Positions 36,960 to 45,654 of a stretch of DNA of 64,000 bases are shown piece after piece (the stretch's first letter is position 1; every line of letters starts with the position of its first letter). The DNA is taken from NCBI GenBank assembly GCA_913055155.1, contig CAJXJR010000002.1, positions 188,501 through 252,500 of the forward strand. The letters are read 5' to 3'. The notes beneath the pieces were generated by a model, which was given only the letters and a program-made list of their open reading frames with translations, did no database searches and had not been told where the DNA came from. Source of the stretch: an uncultured Erythrobacter sp. (GTDB lineage: Bacteria; Pseudomonadota; Alphaproteobacteria; Sphingomonadales; Sphingomonadaceae). The position numbers and the translations under genes were made by a program.

Positions 36960-37202
36960 ATGAAGAAAATCGTGCTTGGGCTGACCGCGGCGAGTCTTAT
37001 GGCCGGCTCCACTCTGGCCGCGGCGCAGACTGTCCCGTTTGATCGGGCAGCTGCTAGCTTCGAAGAAGCGGAAGCGCTTGGAGCAGAGGGCAACATTAGT
37101 GCGGCTCTTCTTGTTTTGCTCTTCGGCGCCGGCGCAGTGGGGATCATTGCTCTGATGGAAAACAATGATGGCGAAAACGCGGATCTGCCGGTCAGCCCCT
37201 AG
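36960..37202 (+). CDS. Small exported membrane protein, function unknown
   Basis: An 80-residue protein with a clear signal peptide (MKKIVLGLTAASLMAGSTLAAAQ), a short acidic/alanine-rich stretch, one hydrophobic segment (ISAALLVLLFGAGAVGIIALM, about residues 48-68) and an acidic tail (ENNDGENADLPVSP). Small proteins of this build occur next to exopolysaccharide genes in sphingomonads, but no named family is recognised. A strong terminator follows after about 30 bp, which supports a monocistronic gene. Confidence 0.72.
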   Translation: MKKIVLGLTAASLMAGSTLAAAQTVPFDRAAASFEEAEALGAEGNISAALLVLLFGAGAVGIIALMENNDGENADLPVSP

Positions 37203-37233
37203 TAGCCTCGAGTAAATCGTCTCGAGCAATTTC

Positions 37234-37257
37234 AAACCCCGCTTCGGCGGGGTTTTT
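37234..37257 (+). terminator. Rho-independent terminator after the small exported protein gene
   Basis: A perfect 9-bp stem AAACCCCGC / GCGGGGTTT with a TTCG loop, followed by TT, lies 32 bp past the stop. It is the clearest intrinsic terminator in the window. Confidence 0.9.
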
Positions 37258-37378
37258 CATGCGCTGGAAACTGGCAACTTGGAGCTCTGCTGAGCGGCAT
37301 TAAAAGCATTCGGTTCGGCGTGAACGCCCATTCCTTTGCAGGCTGCATGGCTTGACGACTAGCGGACAAGGCAATGGG

Positions 37379-37441
37379 CTCGATGTCGTGATCGCACTCC
37401 GCACCATCCGCGTCATGATTACGGGCTTTGGCGCGAAGTAG
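37379..37441 (+). pseudogene. Relic: last 20 codons of an undecaprenyl-phosphate sugar transferase
   Basis: The 63 bases encode LDVVIALRTIRVMITGFGAK and a stop, matching the C-terminus of the intact sugar transferase ending at 58197 (LDIVIALRTLRVILTGFGAK). The differences are largely synonymous or conservative, which shows that it was once under protein selection. Nothing upstream of 37379 resembles the rest of the enzyme. The relic's 3' part (37419-37441) is read on the other strand as the end of the glycosyltransferase gene. Confidence 0.85.
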
Positions 37442-38708
37442 CCAACAAGGCAGACGAGGCCGCTGCTGCGTTATCTGCGGCCTCGTTCAGCAAGCGATCC
37501 CAATCAGCAATGCGTGCCGCCCTGGAAAGGTACTCCTCACAGTACCGCCGACCGTTTGCACCCAGGCGTAGTCGCAGCGCTGTGTCATTGGCAAGATCAC
37601 TTAGATAGTGCGAAACACCAGTTGTATCGCCTTTCGCGAAACTCTTGCCGCATTCCGCTTCCGCAACCAGTCTGGCGATTTCACCATTGATATCACCGAT
37701 GAATATGATCGGTCTTCCGGCAGCAACAGCGCCGTAGAACTTGCTGGGTACGATCAAGCCCTCGAGCTCTGGTTCGAGAGACAGCCAATGAATATCGGCC
37801 ACAGCAAGACTGAGTTGGAGTTCTCGGCGTGGGCGGTAGCCTCTCACGTGGAAACGCGCACCAATATCAGGTTCTGCGGCGACGTCGGGCAGCAAGGACT
37901 GTTTTACGCCCCCTCCAATAAAGAGGAATTGCAGGTTCCTTTGACCATCGGCGATGAGACGAAGGCCGGCATTGAGCATTGTATCCAGATCGTGGGCTCG
38001 GCCGAGGTTGCCTGAGTATCCGACAACCACGCTATCTTCCGGAAGACCCCATTCCTTGCGCAACGAATTGTTCGCGACAGGGAGAGGTGCGAGCGCCTTC
38101 TCGTCGGCCCAATTTTGTATGACAGTGACTTTGTCGGGAGCGATGCCTCTCTCCTCAACACGGCGCTTCATGACCGCGCCGATACAGACATTCTTGTAAG
38201 CCACCTTCCACGACCGATCGCGCAGGAAGCGCATCGCGCGGATGGCAACATTTCCTGGCGAACCGATGCCCAGGCTCGTTGCGACCTCGGGATAGATATC
38301 CTGCAGCCAATTGACGACACGAGCTCCTTTGAGCCTTGCAATGAGACTGACAAGCACGCTGAGCAAGGGCGGGTCGGTCAGGCAAACGATCACGTCGCCG
38401 CGCTTGAACACACGGGCGGCGACAACGAGTACGCCAAGATAGAAAATCAGGAAATTTAGCAGCCGTCCCCAAAGCTTCGGATTACCCGCGCTGAGACCAG
38501 GAACGCGGATCACATCGACATTCTGAAGGTCGCGTTCTTCAGGGTCTTCGCCAGCTGTGTGTATGCTTGCACTGGTAATTACCAGGCACTCGCGTGACGA
38601 AGTATCGAGACCACTCAGCAGATCACTCAGCATCATTGAGGTTGCCGATTGATCCGGGTGGAAGAACCGATTGATGAAAATCAGCTTCAAGGTTGCCTCA
38701 GCCTGCAC
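37419..38708 (-). CDS. GT4-type glycosyltransferase (WbuB-like)
   Basis: A 429-residue glycosyltransferase with GT-B fold. The N-terminal part has FINRFFHPDQSATSMML, typical of WbuB-like GT4 enzymes; a hydrophobic stretch (LLNFLIFYLGVLVVAARVF) may touch the membrane; NWLQDIYPEVA and VVGYSGNLGRAHDLDTML are family blocks; the nucleotide-sugar site is near ELEGLIVPSKFYGAVAAGRPIIF. GTG at 38708 has CAGGG upstream. Donor and acceptor unknown; it probably adds a sugar (fucosamine-type in relatives) in polysaccharide assembly. It lies antisense to its neighbours, and its last codons and stop come from the antisense of the sugar-transferase relic. Confidence 0.88.
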   Translation of the reverse strand: MQAEATLKLIFINRFFHPDQSATSMMLSDLLSGLDTSSRECLVITSASIHTAGEDPEERDLQNVDVIRVPGLSAGNPKLWGRLLNFLIFYLGVLVVAARVFKRGDVIVCLTDPPLLSVLVSLIARLKGARVVNWLQDIYPEVATSLGIGSPGNVAIRAMRFLRDRSWKVAYKNVCIGAVMKRRVEERGIAPDKVTVIQNWADEKALAPLPVANNSLRKEWGLPEDSVVVGYSGNLGRAHDLDTMLNAGLRLIADGQRNLQFLFIGGGVKQSLLPDVAAEPDIGARFHVRGYRPRRELQLSLAVADIHWLSLEPELEGLIVPSKFYGAVAAGRPIIFIGDINGEIARLVAEAECGKSFAKGDTTGVSHYLSDLANDTALRLRLGANGRRYCEEYLSRAARIADWDRLLNEAADNAAAASSALLATSRQSP

Positions 38709-38859
38709 ATGTACCCTGCTACTGGACGCTTAAGCCAACGCTTGGCAAGAACATATGCGGAGCACCAATGCATTTGGCTGGCTTCTACAAGACGCAATCT
38801 CGATCGCTGCAAACCTTGATCTCGGCTGGTCGGGTCCAGGCGGGTAGAGGCGCCATACG

Positions 38860-39391
38860 ATGCCAGAAACACCGACGCGACCTGCTGCGGCAACCAAGGA
38901 CCGGCAATGGTACGTCGCGCAAACCCAGCCCCGCAAGGAAAGACTCGCGCTTGAACACCTTGGCCGGCAGGGTTTCACCAGCTTCCTCCCGCTGGTGAAA
39001 CGGCCCCGCAAGACAGCAGGGAAGGTGGCCTTCGCCAGCACGCCTCTTTTTCCCGGCTACATTTTTCTCCTTCGACCGTGAGCGCGATCGGTGGCGTTCG
39101 ATTAATGGAACAATCGGCGTGATCCGGCTCGTGAGCTTCGGCGAGCACCCGGAACCGCGCCCGGGCGGTTTTGTCGAAACGTTCATGAGCAAGGTTGGCG
39201 ATAGCGACGATTGCCCGCTCGAGGCGCAGTTGCCAGACGGTGCACCTGTCCGGGTCATTGGGGGTATCTTTGACGACCTGACCGGTTCGCTCCTTTCATC
39301 CAGGCCGCAGGAGCGGGTTGTTGTGCTTCTCGGCCTTTTCTCCGGACCGAGGCGCGTTACCCTTCCGCGCAAGCCTGCTAGTAAGCCTTAT
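38860..39391 (+). pseudogene. NusG/RfaH-like antiterminator, frameshifted
   Basis: Two frames together match the intact NusG-like protein at 58269-58802. The first (MPETPTRPAA..., QWYVAQTQPRKERLALEHL, PLFPGYIF) runs to about 39070; the second continues SFDRERDRWRSINGTIG and covers GGIFDDLTGSLLSSRPQERV. Compared with the intact copy, 4 bases replace 6 between the codons for GYIF and FD, a net 2-base loss that puts a TGA at 39079. The remaining sequence is well preserved, so inactivation looks recent. A programmed frameshift cannot be excluded but no slippery site stands out. Confidence 0.85.
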
Positions 39392-39881
39392 CGGGCATTG
39401 GGCGATCAGCCGCGAAAGCGTCTGCCACTCGGGCGCTCACCAACAACCTCACGAACTGTCCAAATATCAGACGCTCGCGCTGCTTCTCATTGTGCTTTGT
39501 GGCCAAGTCGATACTCTCATGTAAGAAGCACGATTCGCGACCCGTCGTGTTTCAACAGGGGGCGGCTGTTGGCGACTTGCCGGCAGTCGCTCTTTTCTTG
39601 CAGCGCTCATCGAACCCATGCCAGCAGATGCTCGAGCACGAAACACCGTGCTCGAAGCACCAGGCCGCGATCATGACAGCTGCAAGGAAGGTGAGCTGCG
39701 GTCCGGATATCGGCATCGAGGTGGGATATCGGCAGCGCATGTTTCAAGAGATGCAGCCTGTTGGAGCGGGACATACAGGAATGTGCCGCAAAGGCATCTC
39801 CCCTGCCCTCGACAAAAAAGACAGGGTTCCAACCAGGCGGCGTTACCGAGATTTTTACCTTGATGGCCCTATCTGGTCGCG
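39392..39881. other. Stretch without a supportable gene before the diguanylate cyclase
   Basis: About 490 bp following the nusG-like pseudogene. Frames are short and without codon bias. It probably contains the promoter of the diguanylate cyclase. No repeat or terminator with a U-tract was seen. Confidence 0.5.
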
Positions 39882-40898
39882 ATGCGGAATTCGACGAGAA
39901 CTGACCGGCGAAAGGCAACGCCAGAGGCATTGCGCCTCGAGCATCCGCTGTTCATCAATGTGTCGAGGCCAGCGGCTTCGGCGTTCATTTGCGCCGCCAC
40001 CTTGCTGGTCATCCTTGCCAGCAGGGTAGCCCCCATGTCGGCCAGCTATGGACCGACCTACTTGCTGATCTGCGCTTTTGCTGCCTGGTTCGTCGGCAAC
40101 CGGTTTGCCGTGATCCTCGGACTATTTATTGTCGCGGTGCAAAGCTCGAGCGGCCAGTTGATCAATTTGCACACTGCAATGCCCTCAGACATCATCGATC
40201 TGCTTTTTCAACTCGGCAGTGCCGCGGCAGTGATCTTGATGCTTGGCGTGGCTCGTGTCGCACTCGAAATCGAATGGCGATTTGCCCGAATTGATCCCCT
40301 GACAGGCGCGCTGAACAGAGCAGCATTCTTCGAAGCCATCGAGAAAAGAGCCACGCAAACAGGCATGGCAGTGCTGATCTTCGCTGACCTTGATGGGCTC
40401 AAACAACTCAATGACAACCTGGGTCACGAAAGAGGCGACGATGCCTTGCGCACATTCGCTGAACGCGTGCGCGGATCCATCCGGTCAGATGATCTGTTCG
40501 CGCGAATTGGAGGCGATGAGTTTGTCATCTTTTTCAAGGTGAACGCCCTTTCAGAGGCAAATCTTGTGGCCGAGCGGTTAAACAAGGCACTGAACCTCGA
40601 CGCTCGCAGGAGCGACACGGATCTCGCTTGCAGCCTGGGCATTCTGGTCTTGCCGCACGGTTCAAAAAACATTGATGCTGAATTCGGAAAAGCCGACGCC
40701 CTCATGTACCAGGCAAAGCGCCAGCGGTCCGGCGCAGTAATGGCGGTTTCGCGGGATGATAACGGGCCACAGGTCGTGCCTTTTCCGGCAGCCGCTTGCT
40801 CCGCGGCTCGTCGTCCAGCCCCGAAGAGCGGCTTGGGCAAGATTGGCGCCGTGGTATCGCCTGTTGCTCTAAAGCCCGAGCCGAAAATCCTTGGGTAA
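39882..40898 (+). CDS. Membrane-bound diguanylate cyclase
   Basis: A 338-residue GGDEF protein that makes c-di-GMP from two GTP. The N-terminal 125 residues contain about four membrane segments (ASAFICAATLLVILAS, TYLLICAFAAWFVG, FAVILGLFIVAV, LFQLGSAAAVILMLGVA). The cyclase domain runs from about 145 (RIDPLTGALNRAAFF) with the catalytic IGGDEF at about 208-213. An RSDD sequence exactly five residues before GGDEF is an inhibitory I-site (RxxD), so the enzyme should be product-inhibited. The C-terminal 50 residues are Pro/Ala-rich and probably disordered. It is in the polysaccharide region and may control it. Confidence 0.92.
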   Translation: MRNSTRTDRRKATPEALRLEHPLFINVSRPAASAFICAATLLVILASRVAPMSASYGPTYLLICAFAAWFVGNRFAVILGLFIVAVQSSSGQLINLHTAMPSDIIDLLFQLGSAAAVILMLGVARVALEIEWRFARIDPLTGALNRAAFFEAIEKRATQTGMAVLIFADLDGLKQLNDNLGHERGDDALRTFAERVRGSIRSDDLFARIGGDEFVIFFKVNALSEANLVAERLNKALNLDARRSDTDLACSLGILVLPHGSKNIDAEFGKADALMYQAKRQRSGAVMAVSRDDNGPQVVPFPAAACSAARRPAPKSGLGKIGAVVSPVALKPEPKILG

Positions 40899-41457
40899 TA
40901 GGACGCCTTCTGCGCTGCAGGTTTGATACCCCCAGCATCAGAGGAGTGTGTCTGGCTGCGGCCGAGCGACCAATAGGGATCGGCAAAGAAACGGCGTGAT
41001 GCCAGCGCTGAGGCGCGGATGCTGCCGAAATGCAGGCGACAAGGGAGAAGGCCCGCGCCGCCGGATACTGGCGGATCCTCGCGCCCTGCCTCACAGACGA
41101 TCAGCTTGCGTCCCGCATGAACGAATGTGCGCGAGTTTCTGCGAAGCAACAGACAGATTGTCGGGTAACGTTTCGCACAGCGCTGGCCAAAACCCGCGAC
41201 CCAACCTATCAGAAAGACGACAACTATGGTGTGCAATCCATTGGAAATGTGAAGCATCCAGAGTGCGGCGCTTGAGGGGGAGCTTTGCGCCAACCTCGAA
41301 ATCCGAAATGGATCAGAAACTCCTCGGAACATGGATGGTTTGGGAGCGCCGCCACATTGAAGCTGAAGATACTCGACTCGATGCCCAATGTTCCGTCGCG
41401 ATGCACCTTGGCCGCTGCGAACTCCTTGCCGGACCAAGCCAAGTTTGAGGTATAAGC
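40899..41457. other. Stretch without a supportable gene before the hybrid kinase
   Basis: About 560 bp. Frames on both strands cover it but lack codon bias and family motifs. It should hold the promoter of the histidine kinase gene. No hairpin with a U-tract was recognised. Confidence 0.5.
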
Positions 41458-43416
41458 ATGCCTAAGAACATCCAGTTCGATGACCCCTTCGCCGCTTTAG
41501 AGGCTATTGGCAGGCAAGTTGGAGTCTGGCGCTGGGATATGAGGGGAAACCAGAGTCAATGGAGCTCTCATCTCTATAAAATGCTGGGATATAAGCCCAC
41601 GGACTTCGATGGTTCCTTCGAATCCTTTGAAGGCATGGTCCATCCAGATGATCGGCAAGACATCACCGATGCCTTGGACGATTTTATTCGAAACGGCTCC
41701 CCATATCGGCTGGAAATCAGGATGCGGCACAAGCAGGGGCACTACCTGCATCTCTTGACGCAAGGAGCCTTCGAAGAGTCCCGAGGTGACGGCCGCAATG
41801 TGATGGTCGGAACAGTGGTCGACGTAACCGCTGAAATCGAGGCACATGAAACTGCAGCAAGACAAGCTGCTTTCTTGAAATCAATGGCTGAAGCCGTCCC
41901 CGGAGCGATATTTCGCTACCGCAGCTGGCCTGACGGTAGCGATGCGGTCGAATTCATAAGCTCCGGATGTGATGAAATTTGGGAAGTGAGCGCTGCGGAC
42001 ATCCGCGGCGACCCGACAACGCTCTGGTCCATGGTGCTGCCCGAGGACCTGAGGCAGATGCAGGCAACAATCGAGCGGTCGGCAAAAAGTCTCGCTCCCT
42101 GGTTTTGCGAATGGCGGATTGAAACGCCCTCGGGCAGGACAAAACATCTCGAAGGTCGCGGGATGCCAGAGCAACAGGAAGACGGATCGATCATCTGGAA
42201 CAGCCTGATTCTTGACGTCACGAATTCTGTCGAGACCAGGAAACAACTGGCAATACAGGAACGAGAACTCGCGCGGCTTAAGAAGACCGAGGCCCTTAAT
42301 CGATTGTCAGAGGGGATCGCGCACGATTTCAACAATCTGTTGGCGATAATCATGGGTAATGCCGAACTCTTGCCGCGCGTGAAAAATTCTGAGCAGCACA
42401 AAACAATTTCGGAAGAGGTGATAAGTGCCTGCCAGAGAGGCGCGAAATTAACCGAGCATATCCTCGCTTTCTCTCGCAATATGCCTTCCGAACCGGCCCG
42501 CGTTGACACCCGCGGACTATTCAAAAGTGTAACCTTCCTGCTTCAGCGAGTTATCCCAAAAACTATCGATCTTCGTTATTCGATTGCCGATGATATTTCC
42601 CCTGTCGCAATCGACGAGTCTCTACTTGAATCCGCGATTTTGAATCTGTGCCTGAATGCTCGAGACGCGATGCCGAATGGCGGTGAACTTGTCCTCTCTG
42701 CAAGCAATACAAGGGTGGCGGAGGATCAGCTCTGGGAAGGTCCTCTTGGATTGCCAGCGGGTGAGTATGTAAAAATCACGATCAAGGATACCGGCATAGG
42801 AATTCCCGAAGGTGATCTGGAGGCGGTCCTGGAGCCTTTCTATACAACCAAGGAGCCAGGCAGGGGATCGGGCCTCGGATTGGCGATGGTGCACAGTTTA
42901 GTCCAGCAATCAAACGGAGCGATGGAGATCCATTCCAAGCTCAATGCTGGCACATTAATTGAACTCTTGTTGCCGGTCAGCGACGCTAGCCAATCGAAAG
43001 ACGAGGCACCTCACTCCCAGCAGGAAATCACCAGGCCAGCAAAAGCCTCGCTGCGTATTGCTGTCGTAGAGGACGAATTGGCGATCCTGCGAGCACTCGA
43101 GGCGAACCTGAAACTCGATGGACATGAGGTGCTCTGCTTCCTGGACGGGAGTTCATTCTCAGAACACATCTCTCGAAACACAGACGAGATAGATCTCCTG
43201 CTGACCGATCTCGTCATGCCTGGCTCGGTTCAAGGATTAGACCTCGCGTCGAGGATGAGGGAATTGTCCCCCCACACGAAGGTTATCGTTATGACGGGGT
43301 ATAGTCCGAGCGAACGTTTGGCCATTGAAGGCCATGAAGACGATTTAACGGTTCTGCAAAAACCCATTTCGTACGAGACCCTGACTCAAGCCATCAATGA
43401 CCTGATCCTTGAATAG
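41458..43416 (+). CDS. Hybrid sensor histidine kinase, PAS-PAS-HK-receiver
   Basis: A 652-residue kinase with no membrane segment. Two PAS domains occupy about residues 15-125 (GVWRWDMRGNQSQWSSHLYK...PDDRQDI) and 140-260; the dimerisation/phosphoacceptor site is H289 in EGIAHDFNNLL; the ATPase domain has the N-box NLCLNARDAMP and G-boxes DTGIGIPEG and GRGSGLGLAM. A receiver domain follows from about 535, with D584 in LLLTDLVMPG as phosphoacceptor. It is a cytoplasmic sensor, likely of light, redox or a ligand; no conserved flavin-binding Cys motif stands out. It faces the FixJ-type regulator with 17 bp between the stops. Base composition is less G+C-rich than in the metabolic regions. Confidence 0.92.
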   Translation: MPKNIQFDDPFAALEAIGRQVGVWRWDMRGNQSQWSSHLYKMLGYKPTDFDGSFESFEGMVHPDDRQDITDALDDFIRNGSPYRLEIRMRHKQGHYLHLLTQGAFEESRGDGRNVMVGTVVDVTAEIEAHETAARQAAFLKSMAEAVPGAIFRYRSWPDGSDAVEFISSGCDEIWEVSAADIRGDPTTLWSMVLPEDLRQMQATIERSAKSLAPWFCEWRIETPSGRTKHLEGRGMPEQQEDGSIIWNSLILDVTNSVETRKQLAIQERELARLKKTEALNRLSEGIAHDFNNLLAIIMGNAELLPRVKNSEQHKTISEEVISACQRGAKLTEHILAFSRNMPSEPARVDTRGLFKSVTFLLQRVIPKTIDLRYSIADDISPVAIDESLLESAILNLCLNARDAMPNGGELVLSASNTRVAEDQLWEGPLGLPAGEYVKITIKDTGIGIPEGDLEAVLEPFYTTKEPGRGSGLGLAMVHSLVQQSNGAMEIHSKLNAGTLIELLLPVSDASQSKDEAPHSQQEITRPAKASLRIAVVEDELAILRALEANLKLDGHEVLCFLDGSSFSEHISRNTDEIDLLLTDLVMPGSVQGLDLASRMRELSPHTKVIVMTGYSPSERLAIEGHEDDLTVLQKPISYETLTQAINDLILE

Positions 43417-43433
43417 TGGATTGCTGGAGCTGG

Positions 43434-44087
43434 TCAGGAATCGATATTTTCAATCCCCAATTCTCCCAACACACGAACCAGGTCGGGCAAGTTTCGCGCT
43501 TCCATTTTGGTTATGATGCTCTTCCGGTGGGCCTCTACCGTCCTGGAGCTTACATCGAGTTTTTCTGCGATTTCAGGACCAGTGAGTCCGTTGTAAAGTT
43601 CGACGGCGATCCCCTTTTCCCTTGGCGTAAGCCTGTTCAGGAATTCCCTGTTTGCAACGGTCTTCTTGTTCGCCGCGAAATCTTGCGAAGAGCGAGCAAG
43701 CGCAGCGCGTATTTTCGCGGCCAGGTCGCTGACCAAAACCGGCTTTTCGACAAAATCTATCGCTCCCTTATGGATTGCCTGAACGGCATCAGGGATGGTT
43801 CCATGCGAGCTGAACATGAAAATGGCGATGCCGCGCGCCCTGTCCGGCAACCTCTCAAGTACTTCGATTCCACTCAGGCCAGGCATCCTCAGATCCAGGA
43901 CAACGCAATCGGGAGTCTCGAACTCCAGGGCATCGAGGAAGTCCTGTCCGTCGACAAACGGTCGGCACGAAAAGCCTTCGAGTTGAAGATTTCGAGATAG
44001 CATCTTGCGGACGCCCGCTTCGTCATCAACAACTGCCACAACCGCTTTCTTTTCGGCTGCGTCCCCGATGAACTCCTCTTGCTTCAT
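43434..44087 (-). CDS. FixJ/LuxR-family response regulator
   Basis: A 217-residue two-domain regulator. The receiver has the acidic pair VVDDEAG, phosphoacceptor D65 (VVLDLRMPG) and the conserved Lys in VEKPVLV; the C-terminal LuxR-type HTH reads LTPREKGIAVELYNG, GPEIAEKLDVSSRTVEAHR. It is probably phosphorylated through the facing hybrid kinase, directly or by phosphorelay, and binds DNA as a dimer. Targets are unknown; nearby c-di-GMP and polysaccharide genes are candidates. The 310 bp upstream should hold its promoter. Confidence 0.93.
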   Translation of the reverse strand: MKQEEFIGDAAEKKAVVAVVDDEAGVRKMLSRNLQLEGFSCRPFVDGQDFLDALEFETPDCVVLDLRMPGLSGIEVLERLPDRARGIAIFMFSSHGTIPDAVQAIHKGAIDFVEKPVLVSDLAAKIRAALARSSQDFAANKKTVANREFLNRLTPREKGIAVELYNGLTGPEIAEKLDVSSRTVEAHRKSIITKMEARNLPDLVRVLGELGIENIDS

Positions 44088-44397
44088 CTGTTGGTTCGGA
44101 CCTTCTCACGATGTTGGCGACCAGCGCTGTAGAGCCATGTGCGCTCTAGGGAAAGATGCACGCCCCCCAATTCCAGCCCCCGATTGCGTCCTTGGCTTAG
44201 GCGACCGGGAGTTTGCAGCGCAACATTGGAGGCCATGCCTTGGCTTACCTTGGCGCCAACCCTCGACCAGCTGATCGATCGGGTAATTGATCTGCTATGT
44301 AGTTTGTCCCCTCGGGAACGGGCCAGCGAAGATCGACAATTTCCGCGGTAGGAGCTCAAGGCCCTGGCGAGTGATAGCTTCTTTCCCCCTGACGAAA
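44088..44397. other. Intergenic region between the response regulator and PilZ genes
   Basis: About 310 bp, upstream of the FixJ-type gene and downstream of the PilZ gene, both minus strand. A 7-bp hairpin CCCCTGA/TCAGGGG (44386-44404) includes the PilZ stop codon and may act as a weak terminator, though no U-tract follows. No gene seen. Confidence 0.45.
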
Positions 44398-45054
44398 TCA
44401 GGGGCGCTGGGCGGATTGGCCTTCACCTGGCTGCACAGAACCTTGGGCCATGGCGGCGCAATTCTGATCGATCACCCAGCGCGCGAGTTCGACGAACGAG
44501 AGGGCTCGATGAAAGTTCAGGCGTGCGGTGCCGCCTTGAGTCCAACATACCGTAGCCCGGCGGGGACTAAGCCCGGGTATTTTCACATCGACCACGTCAC
44601 CGAGCATGACGTAAGAGGCTTGGACCTTCAATCCTCGCTGTGAAATGTCCTTCAGCTCGAATTTGATATCTCGACCGTCGATGGCGAGATACCCCTCGCC
44701 TTGCATTTCCAACCTGGGGGCCCGGGATCGCTTACCATCGAAAAACGCCTTCCCCATCTGCTTGAGGAAGTGGTCTACGTCGATGGTCTGCGCGAATTCG
44801 ATGCCCACCTGCCCATCCCTCGACCAGGCGACGACGCCATCAATGGTGGCCGACGGGCCGCACTGAACAGTGACCTGCGTTCCAGCGGCGAAGGCAGTGT
44901 AGACCTGCCCCATCATGCCTTTGGGAGAGAGGTTCTTGACCAAACAAAATCCCGTGAAACCAGAAGCTTCTATCAAGACCGGGCGAAACAATGTCGCAGT
45001 CCGGCCATCTGCACGCTTCTCTTCTGGTTTCAAATTCGTCGGTTTGGTTGCCAT
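44398..45054 (-). CDS. Protein with two PilZ-like domains
   Basis: A 218-residue protein. ATG at 45054 (MATKPTNLKPEEKRADGR) is preferred; ATG at 45120 is in frame, but the extra residues look like translated leader. The first PilZ-like domain has R-x-x-G-R...RPVLIE and NLSPKGMMGQV; the second has RAPRLEMQGEGYLAI and DISQRGLKVQ, the R-x3-R / D/N-x-S-x-x-G pattern of c-di-GMP binding. The second copy is the closer match. It is a likely c-di-GMP receptor for nearby attachment or polysaccharide functions, lying between the diguanylate cyclase and the GGDEF-EAL protein. Confidence 0.8.
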   Translation of the reverse strand: MATKPTNLKPEEKRADGRTATLFRPVLIEASGFTGFCLVKNLSPKGMMGQVYTAFAAGTQVTVQCGPSATIDGVVAWSRDGQVGIEFAQTIDVDHFLKQMGKAFFDGKRSRAPRLEMQGEGYLAIDGRDIKFELKDISQRGLKVQASYVMLGDVVDVKIPGLSPRRATVCWTQGGTARLNFHRALSFVELARWVIDQNCAAMAQGSVQPGEGQSAQRP

Positions 45055-45654
45055 CTCGGTTGTTCCCCAACTCGTTCTTGTATCCCCGAAGGTGAGGAAA
45101 GACCGATGAGCGCGGCTCATTCCCCTGTCCTAGGCTTAAGAGCCTGAATTTACCCTTCTGCTTTTGTCGCCCTCAGGGTTTGGACGGAGGCGGTTGGGCT
45201 GGGATGTTTGCTGGCCGTTAACCACAGGTGCCTCCCGGCAGGGCTTGGCCGCATCAGGCTAACTGAAAGGATATGGTGTGCGGTCGGAGTGTTCGCTTCT
45301 GCCGGCCTTCATGCGCCGGCGGTTGGGGCAGCTGAAAGTCACAGGAGGCAAGCCTTGGCTGGCAAGGCAAGGCCATCGCACATGCAGCCTGAAACAGCGC
45401 CTCAGCCCATATCGTAGAAACAGCGCGAGCACGCTGCGGGCAAAGGCATACGGTCAAGAGCCTTGGATGAACGCCTGCATGTGTGAGCTCAAAGAGGGAA
45501 TGGACGCCGTGCTCCCGAGTTAACGTCGATGCGCGGGCGCACCACAGCGGATGGCAAGAGGCCTAACGCGACCTTCTCCATTTTTCAGGTAAATCAATCT
45601 TAACGCACCAAGCGATACGCATGCCCTCACTGATCGCAGCAAAGTGGGTTCGAT
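45055..45654. other. Divergent intergenic region between PilZ and GGDEF-EAL genes
   Basis: About 600 bp that must hold divergent promoters. Short frames at 45208-45523 have no recognisable family. A small hairpin CCTTG-GCTGG-CAAGG lies near 45353-45367. Nothing else supportable. Confidence 0.45.

Noticed and set aside
40424-41437. A 337-codon minus-strand frame between the cyclase and kinase genes
   Set aside because: It runs antisense through the GGDEF domain and its upstream part has no motif or codon bias.
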